Part shown: positions 59,159 to 64,000 of the stretch, one piece after another | Numbering within the stretch: the stretch's first letter is position 1 | Layout of the letters: each line of letters opens with the position of its first letter | The notes under the pieces: generated by a model | Seen by the model: the letters and a program-made list of their open reading frames with translations, nothing else | What the model was told of the DNA's origin: nothing | Databases searched by the model: none | Source of the DNA: Azoarcus taiwanensis | Lineage (GTDB): Bacteria > Pseudomonadota > Gammaproteobacteria > Burkholderiales > Rhodocyclaceae | Direction: 5' to 3' | Length of the DNA: 64,000 nt | Assembly: GCF_012910885.1 (NCBI RefSeq) | Contig: NZ_WTVM01000001.1 | Coordinates: forward strand, 1 to 64,000 | Made by a program: the position numbers and the translations under genes

Positions 59159-60290
59159 ACCCACCTCCGTCATCCACTGCATCCACCAACTCGAGGGAGT
59201 ACTCGACGCAGGGATCGAGCGACAGGGTCAGCGCTCGCAATCGCCGTAACGCGGTTTCGCGATCAGGTGCGGTCCATCCCGACGCTTCCCGTTCGAACGG
59301 GCCACCCGGACAGAAATTCCATTCGGTCGGCGCGACGATCGCGTAGTCGACAACGGTGTCACCATCGACACTCACGACATGCAGCAAGGTGCCTCGGGCG
59401 CTTTCGACGCTCGCGAGGCCGATGCCATCCTGCATCGCCATCGCATCCACCAGCGGCAGCACGTCATCCGCCAGCGGGCGACGCAAGCGGCTGGCACAGT
59501 CCACTAGGTCGACGACGCGCGCGAACAGACGGGCGGCGATACGGTGCCTGTGGGCGATCAGGCTGGACACCATTCGGCTGTCCGCCTGCCGCGCAAGAAC
59601 CCCGTTCTCGCACGGCACGCCCGCCAGCGTGGGCGCCCGACAGTATGCGGGCGACGGCAGACCACCCAGGCAGGCCACCCAATCCGCAGCCGGGCGCGGC
59701 CTGACCAACGCCATGTCCGCGGACTCCGGCACCGACGCCCCCATGTCGAGCAGCGCGGCGAGCACCTCACCGACATCACCGCTGGCGCGCGCACATTCCA
59801 CGAATTCGCTCAACGTAACCGGTTCGCGTGCCGATCGGAAAAAACCGCCGAACAAGTCCAGTACGACAAGGTCCAACAACTCCCCGCCGACGTCGAAGGC
59901 CGACTCAGGCCGCTCGGCGATGCCGCGCAAACGCTTGTGAAAGGATGCGAAACGGCTTCTGCGCTCAGGCATGTCGAACAAGGCCGGCCAGTCGATGAGC
60001 AGGCGCCAGAGGTGCTCTTGCGCGGTCTCCACCGCGACCGCACGCTCCGCCTCCTGCGCGTCGAGCTTGCTCAAGTCGTCACCCCGGGCAGCCGCGCACG
60101 CTGCCCGCGCTGCGAGGCCTTGAGCTCTTCCGCAAAGACTGAACATGACCGGCACCAGTGACACGGCCTCGTCCACCGAGCGGCCAGCCAGCACTGAGGC
60201 CGCCATCGGCCGGCTGTTCTCGACGCTGACCGCGCTCACAGCCCGGCCGTCCCACTGCGCCCGAAGATGCAGACCGCCCAGGCCATTCAT
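59151..60290 (-). CDS. hoxV: Hydrogenase scaffold protein HoxV/HupK
   Basis: Large-subunit-like maturation scaffold thought to receive Fe(CN)2CO before transfer to the hydrogenase. The 379-residue protein resembles NiFe large subunits but has lost most metal ligands: the first motif is [10 protein letters not shown] (single Cys) and the C-terminal one is [12 protein letters not shown] (single Cys). [12 protein letters not shown] matches the large-subunit VPTTWN segment. It is the first gene after the sigma54 promoter at 60412-60427 and overlaps hypA. Confidence 0.88.
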   Translation of the reverse strand: MNGLGGLHLRAQWDGRAVSAVSVENSRPMAASVLAGRSVDEAVSLVPVMFSLCGRAQGLAARAACAAARGDDLSKLDAQEAERAVAVETAQEHLWRLLIDWPALFDMPERRSRFASFHKRLRGIAERPESAFDVGGELLDLVVLDLFGGFFRSAREPVTLSEFVECARASGDVGEVLAALLDMGASVPESADMALVRPRPAADWVACLGGLPSPAYCRAPTLAGVPCENGVLARQADSRMVSSLIAHRHRIAARLFARVVDLVDCASRLRRPLADDVLPLVDAMAMQDGIGLASVESARGTLLHVVSVDGDTVVDYAIVAPTEWNFCPGGPFEREASGWTAPDRETALRRLRALTLSLDPCVEYSLELVDAVDDGGGYA

Positions 60291-60411
60291 CGGTCGGCTC
60301 CGGGACAGGCGTCATAGCGCCGGCCATCGTTCGTCATGCGACGCGCCGGGGTCGGCTCAAGACAGGAACAGGGAGGGAGGCTGAGGCGCGTAAACATCAT
60401 CGTTCTCCGTC

Positions 60412-60427
60412 TGCAGGAAGCGTGCCA
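60412..60427 (-). promoter_or_regulatory. sigma54 promoter of the hoxV-hyp-hox operon
   Basis: The minus strand reads TGGCACGCTTCCTGCA, with GG-N10-GC spacing and near-perfect agreement with the -24/-12 consensus. The expected transcript start is about 110 bases upstream of hoxV. It sits in the 387-base gap between cbiO and hoxV. Confidence 0.78.
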
Positions 60428-60471
60428 CGCGGCACTGATCCGCAGAACCCCGTTTGCGAGGCTGCGGCGCA

Positions 60472-60582
60472 GGCTTTGACTGCAAACAAAGTATGCACCT
60501 GCCACTCAAAACGACAAACCCGCTTCCAGACAACAAGAGGTCATGTCGCTTGCAGATGGCATGGCACACTTCGACTGCAAAG
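60472..60582. promoter_or_regulatory. Candidate HoxA upstream sites at hoxV
   Basis: Two copies of a GACTGCAAA-centred element occur: 60472-60487 (GGCTTTGACTGCAAAC) and 60568-60582 (ACTTCGACTGCAAAG). They lie about 45-60 and 140-155 bases upstream of the -24 box, in the range of enhancer sites of NtrC-family activators. The same element appears upstream of hupS at 46880-46896. The rest of the 387-base gap (60291-60677) shows no ORF. Confidence 0.5.
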
Positions 60583-60677
60583 AGTCTTACCGCTTTCACC
60601 CCGCGCTAGTGGCTTGCCAGCGTGGACAACGCCGTCGCGCCGCGAGAACAACATCGCGGGTCCTGATCTGACTGACT

Positions 60678-61436
60678 CTAGGCGTCGGAACGCGGATGCT
60701 GATGATGCCGGACGTGGTGCGGGTGAAGTGAATGGGGACGCTCCTGCCCATGCGCTTCCATCAGGGCCACATCACCGAACACTGCCGCCACCTGACCGTT
60801 GGCGACCATCCTGCCTGCATCCAGTAGCAGCGCACGGTCACAGACCTCCAGTAGAAACTCGAGGTCGTGAGAGGCAATCAGCATGGCCTGTTGTGCGGAT
60901 TGCAGCAATCTGATCAAGCAACGACGGTTGCGGAGATCCAGTCCGCTGGTCGGTTCGTCACACAGCAACAATCGAGGTTGCAGAGCGAGCGCACCCGCGA
61001 TGCACACAATCCGTTTTTCACCGCCCGAAAGATGGTGCACCGGACGCTGAGCCAACTCGCTGGCACCCACGACTGCCAAGGACGAGGCTACCCGTTCGGC
61101 GACTGCATCGGCGTCAAGACCCAGGTTACGCGGCCCAAAAGCCACATCGTCTTCAACCGTCGGGCAAAACAATTGGTCATCCGCTTGCTGGAAGATCAGG
61201 CCCACATCAGGATGAAAAGCGCCCGGCTTCACCTCGTTGCCAAAAAGATTGATTCGCCCGGACACAGGCTTGAGGATGCCCGCAATCGCCAGAAACAGAC
61301 TGCTCTTGCCTGCACCGTTGGGGCCAACCAGCGCGACCCGCTCACCACTGGCGATTCGCAGACTGAGGTCAGTGAGCACCTCTGCCCGGTCCTGATAGGC
61401 GAGGCAGAGGTCATCAATGGCGAGCGCCACGCTCAT
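60678..61436 (-). CDS. cbiO: ECF-type nickel/cobalt importer ATPase CbiO
   Basis: ATP-binding subunit that powers CbiMQ. The 252-residue protein has Walker A GPNGAGKSS (about 36-44), Q-loop FQQADDQLF, signature LSGGEKRI and Walker B LLLCDEPTSGLD. The C-terminal tail (about 228-250) has nine or so His residues, an unusual addition that may sense or bind metal. The start overlaps cbiQ by ATGA. Nickel is the likely substrate given the hydrogenase genes downstream. Confidence 0.93.
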   Translation of the reverse strand: MSVALAIDDLCLAYQDRAEVLTDLSLRIASGERVALVGPNGAGKSSLFLAIAGILKPVSGRINLFGNEVKPGAFHPDVGLIFQQADDQLFCPTVEDDVAFGPRNLGLDADAVAERVASSLAVVGASELAQRPVHHLSGGEKRIVCIAGALALQPRLLLCDEPTSGLDLRNRRCLIRLLQSAQQAMLIASHDLEFLLEVCDRALLLDAGRMVANGQVAAVFGDVALMEAHGQERPHSLHPHHVRHHQHPRSDA

Positions 61437-62227
61437 GTTGTATGCCACTCAAGGATGAAAACCAACGCGGCCAAAGCCCCGCCACTCATCAGGAAAACCA
61501 GATCCGCGACGTTCAGGGGCGGCATGCGTACGGATAGACCTCGGGCACCGTAGCCCCGCGCTTGCATCGCGCTGTAGACTCGCTCGGATCGCTCATGACT
61601 GCGTAGCAACAAGGCGGCGATCAGCCAGGCATGCTCACGCACTCGGGACAGAAGCGACAGCACCGCCCCGCCACGATGACCCTTGCCTCCGCGCACCTGC
61701 ATCGCCAGGTGCATCTGGTGCAGATCGTGGTGGGCGACTTCGATGTAGCGCACCACCAGCATCGCCAGATCGGTCATCAAGACCGGCACACCGAGTGCTC
61801 TCAGGGCACGCAGATGATCAAACAGCGCACCGCAACCGAGCAAGGCATTCGCCACCGTGAAAATGGCCAGAAAACGCACCCCGATCAATGCGGCAGCCTC
61901 GACGCCTTCGCGGTATAGCGCAACTGGCCCCACTTGCATGAGAACACTGGACCCACTGACGAAGGGGAGCAAAATCACCAGCAGGCCGATCAGCAAGACC
62001 GCCACGCGCAAGCGCCGCAACAGAGCCCCCCATGCGAGCCCCGATAGCCCATAGACACCAGCGGCAATAAGAACCAGCACAGGCAGCAACGCGACTTGGG
62101 ACACGGCAGCGAACGCGAAGGCGTGCAGCAACAGCAGCACGATCCGGACCCTGGGGTCGCGACGCGACAACACCGCGCTTGATCCGGTCGACTGTGGCAC
62201 GAACGCCTGTATCCCCAACCGGCTCAT
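61433..62227 (-). CDS. cbiQ: ECF-type nickel/cobalt importer membrane subunit CbiQ
   Basis: Transmembrane coupling (T) component. The 264-residue protein has about five helices and a cytoplasmic coupling region with the characteristic ARG motifs (AMQVRGGKG and AMQARGYG, the latter near 225). It is coupled by ATGA overlaps to cbiM and cbiO. Confidence 0.93.
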   Translation of the reverse strand: MSRLGIQAFVPQSTGSSAVLSRRDPRVRIVLLLLHAFAFAAVSQVALLPVLVLIAAGVYGLSGLAWGALLRRLRVAVLLIGLLVILLPFVSGSSVLMQVGPVALYREGVEAAALIGVRFLAIFTVANALLGCGALFDHLRALRALGVPVLMTDLAMLVVRYIEVAHHDLHQMHLAMQVRGGKGHRGGAVLSLLSRVREHAWLIAALLLRSHERSERVYSAMQARGYGARGLSVRMPPLNVADLVFLMSGGALAALVFILEWHTT

Positions 62228-62862
62228 ACCCGCACCAGCAGAGCGGGGTCAATGCGCACGAACAGGGCGACGAGCGTAGCGGTCACCAACCCCTCCAGCA
62301 ACATCACCGGCACATGAGCAATGACGAAAACCCGCAGTGCCTGTTGCTCAAGCGCAGAATCGAGCTCCGCCGGCATCTGCCATAACAGCAACAGAACAAA
62401 CAGCAGCGCAGAAGCCGCCACCGCAAAAGCGCCGGCAACAAACCCGAACAGAGCATCGCTGCGCGGACTTCGACTGAGCTTGCGCCCCAGCACAAACACC
62501 GCATAGCTGGCGAGCGCTGGCAGGCCGAAGATCAAACCATTCAGACCCAGCGTTGTGATGCCGCCATGGCCGAACATCACGGCCTGCAGCAACAGGCCGA
62601 CCAGAATGGCGGGAAATGCAAACCAACCCAGCACGGCACCCAGCAGCCCATTGAGAACCAGATGCACGCTTACCGGTGGCAGCGGCAGGTAGATCAGCGA
62701 CGCTATAAAGAAGGCTGCTGTGAGCATGGCGGCGCGCGGCAGTTCGCGGCGCGGATCAGGCTTCCGCTCAATGCGACGCAGGCATGCCCAGGCGATCAGA
62801 CCGCTGGCGACATAGCCAGCAAGCGCAAGCGGCAAGGGCACGATCCCGTCAGGCAGATGCAT
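62224..62862 (-). CDS. cbiM: ECF-type nickel importer substrate-binding subunit CbiM/NikM
   Basis: Membrane S component that binds the metal. The 212-residue protein has about six or seven helices. The start was set at ATG 62862, giving MHLPDG: the family binds metal with the N-terminal amine and H2, so a TTG start six bases upstream (adding two residues) is disfavoured. No separate CbiN/NikN gene follows. VSVHLVLNGLLGAVLG carries the second conserved His region. Confidence 0.9.
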   Translation of the reverse strand: MHLPDGIVPLPLALAGYVASGLIAWACLRRIERKPDPRRELPRAAMLTAAFFIASLIYLPLPPVSVHLVLNGLLGAVLGWFAFPAILVGLLLQAVMFGHGGITTLGLNGLIFGLPALASYAVFVLGRKLSRSPRSDALFGFVAGAFAVAASALLFVLLLLWQMPAELDSALEQQALRVFVIAHVPVMLLEGLVTATLVALFVRIDPALLVRV

Positions 62863-62864
62863 GA

Positions 62865-63356
62865 TCAACGCGGCCGTTTGAAGTACAGGGCGGTGCCGAT
62901 GAAGCCCCAGATTATGGCGGCGGCCATCAGCGCCTTCTGCAGCGGATCAGGCCCAGTCGCCGAAGTCGATAAAGGCAGCGCCGCTTCGGCAGCGGGAACA
63001 CTGGTGGGTTCGAGACGAATCTCGCCCATCGCTCCATGACCGGCCTGACGGACCTGCACCGCCCACGCACCGTCAATTGCCGGGTCAGGTACGAAGCGGT
63101 ACACGCCCGACTCGTCAGTCAGCCCCTGGAGCCACACTCGGGCGGGCGCATCAGGCGCGTAGATACGTACCTGCGCGCTGACCATCGGCTCGCCGCTGTC
63201 ATAGGCCGCCCGAACCTCGACGCCACGCGCAGGCGACAACTGAATATAGGCCGCATGCGCAAACGCCTGCCCGGTCGCAGCACACACGGCAGCCGCGGCG
63301 CCGGTGATCAGAACCCGGCGCGCGCCAACGGCCCACATCAAACCCGACTCAGTCAT
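62865..63356 (-). CDS. NikL-like auxiliary protein of nickel importer
   Basis: The 163-residue protein has an N-terminal signal/anchor (about 14-33, ending FAHAAY), a carboxypeptidase-regulatory-like beta domain (VRAAYDSGEPMVSAQVRIYAPD..), and a C-terminal transmembrane helix (about 140-158). Small proteins of this layout (NikL) accompany NikMQO nickel importers lacking CbiN. Position directly before cbiM (2-base gap) supports that role; sequence identity to NikL was not tested. It overlaps the upstream gene by 8 bases. Confidence 0.72.
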   Translation of the reverse strand: MTESGLMWAVGARRVLITGAAAAVCAATGQAFAHAAYIQLSPARGVEVRAAYDSGEPMVSAQVRIYAPDAPARVWLQGLTDESGVYRFVPDPAIDGAWAVQVRQAGHGAMGEIRLEPTSVPAAEAALPLSTSATGPDPLQKALMAAAIIWGFIGTALYFKRPR

Positions 63357-64000
63357 CAACCAGGGCCACTGCGCAGTGGCCCTCGCCCACATGGCCAAGA
63401 TGCAGGCCGTTGAGGCTGAACGTCTGACGCTCACCGCCGCCAGCAAAAGGCGCAAAGCCAAGTGCGTCCACGTTCATTGGATCATCGGCCGCCTTGTCGG
63501 CACGACCAAAAAGATGATCAAGGTGCAGGGTGATCTCGACCTCGCCAGGCGCACCAGCGGTCACGAAGCCCTTGCGCTCGTGACCAACGTATTCACCGCA
63601 TCGGTGATGAACGGCATCGCGACTGGCAATATGAAACGCCACGCGCGTGCCATCCTTCTCCGCCTCGCCGATAAGGACCAGGCTATCACCGGCATGCTTG
63701 CCATCAGGTGCGGGCAGCATGCTCCACGCCAGGGCATTGTAGTGCCCGGCAGGTGCAGGCAACTCCGCCAAAGTGACCATGTCATCACCATCAGCCTGAG
63801 TCACCAGGTCAATCGTCACCACGCCAGGCAAAGCCACCTGCGCCTGACCGGTGATTTCGCCTCCAGCCTGCGGCTCGAACGCCGGGCTCGCCTGATGGGC
63901 GACGACATCGCCAAGCGTAACCTGGATGTGGGAAAAGCTCAGCGCCCAGCCATCCTTGGTAAGACGCGGCGCCACGAATCCGCCTGTGGCCAGATCCTCA
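63349..64000 (-). CDS. Uncharacterised probable exported protein, 5' end outside window
   Basis: The reading frame is open to the right edge without a start, so the gene is partial (at least 216 residues). The visible part is beta-rich with several His and acidic residues (GHYNALAWSM, AFHIASRDAVHHRC, VGHERKGFV, LHLDHLFGRADKAADDP, LHLGHVGEGHCAVAL), suggesting metal binding. It overlaps the NikL-like gene by 8 bases and so belongs to the nickel-transport operon. I do not recognise the family. Confidence 0.72.
   Translation of the reverse strand, partial: EDLATGGFVAPRLTKDGWALSFSHIQVTLGDVVAHQASPAFEPQAGGEITGQAQVALPGVVTIDLVTQADGDDMVTLAELPAPAGHYNALAWSMLPAPDGKHAGDSLVLIGEAEKDGTRVAFHIASRDAVHHRCGEYVGHERKGFVTAGAPGEVEITLHLDHLFGRADKAADDPMNVDALGFAPFAGGGERQTFSLNGLHLGHVGEGHCAVALVDD

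Noticed and set aside
62863-62868. TTG start for cbiM
   Set aside because: It would place two residues before the MH metal-binding N-terminus; the ATG at 62862 restores it.

Overview
The window looks like chromosome of a GC-rich betaproteobacterium, most likely Rhodocyclales (Azoarcus/Thauera/Aromatoleum type). This is inferred from the protein families and gene orders (Nqr with NqrM, yhdP-nitrilase-tldD, CNP1-like protein, fused indolepyruvate ferredoxin oxidoreductase); no rRNA body is present to prove it. No insertion sequence, prophage, CRISPR array or tRNA gene was seen.

Layout. 1-5.4 kb: an rRNA-operon promoter and boxA leader run off the left edge, then tyrS, an M23 peptidase, erpA, argC, and rplM-rpsI. 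5.5-5.63 kb: an intergenic locus with a Fur box over a sigma70 promoter, a short structured transcript and a strong terminator, read here as an undescribed iron-responsive sRNA. 5.9-33.4 kb: mostly housekeeping genes (yhfA, coq7, CNP1-like, the DUF3501/Fe-S oxidoreductase/rubrerythrin trio, rppH, proS, a lytic transglycosylase, lrp divergent from a 1201-residue indolepyruvate:ferredoxin oxidoreductase, bactofilin, tldD-nitrilase-yhdP, glnE, a CYTH-CHAD protein, sixA, nudJ, mnmA) plus two uncharacterised proteins. 33.5-40.3 kb: the Na+-translocating NADH:quinone reductase operon nqrABCDEF-nqrM-CBS, ending in a strong terminator and lacking apbE.

40.3-64 kb: a hydrogen-oxidation island, all on the minus strand. 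In transcription order it has an ECF-type nickel importer (partial exported protein, NikL-like protein, cbiM, cbiQ, cbiO); the maturation set hoxV/hupK-hypA-hypB-hypF(short)-hypC-hypD-hypE-hoxX; the H2-sensing module hoxA-hoxB-hoxC-hoxJ; and the structural operon hybO/hupS-hybA-hybB-hupL-hupD-hupF-hybE. Most adjacent genes are coupled by ATGA or GTGA overlaps. Sigma54-type promoters precede hoxV and hupS, and both regions carry an ACTGCAAA-centred motif upstream that could be the HoxA binding site. Nickel would enter through CbiMQO, be stored or delivered by His-rich HypB and HypA, and be inserted into HupL after Fe(CN)2CO assembly on HypCDEF, HoxX and HoxV. The HoxBC/HoxJ/HoxA relay would switch the operons on when H2 is present. 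The arrangement combines a Ralstonia-like H2 sensor and maturation block with an E. coli hydrogenase-2-like (HybOAB) enzyme whose small subunit has the standard CTGC proximal-cluster motif.
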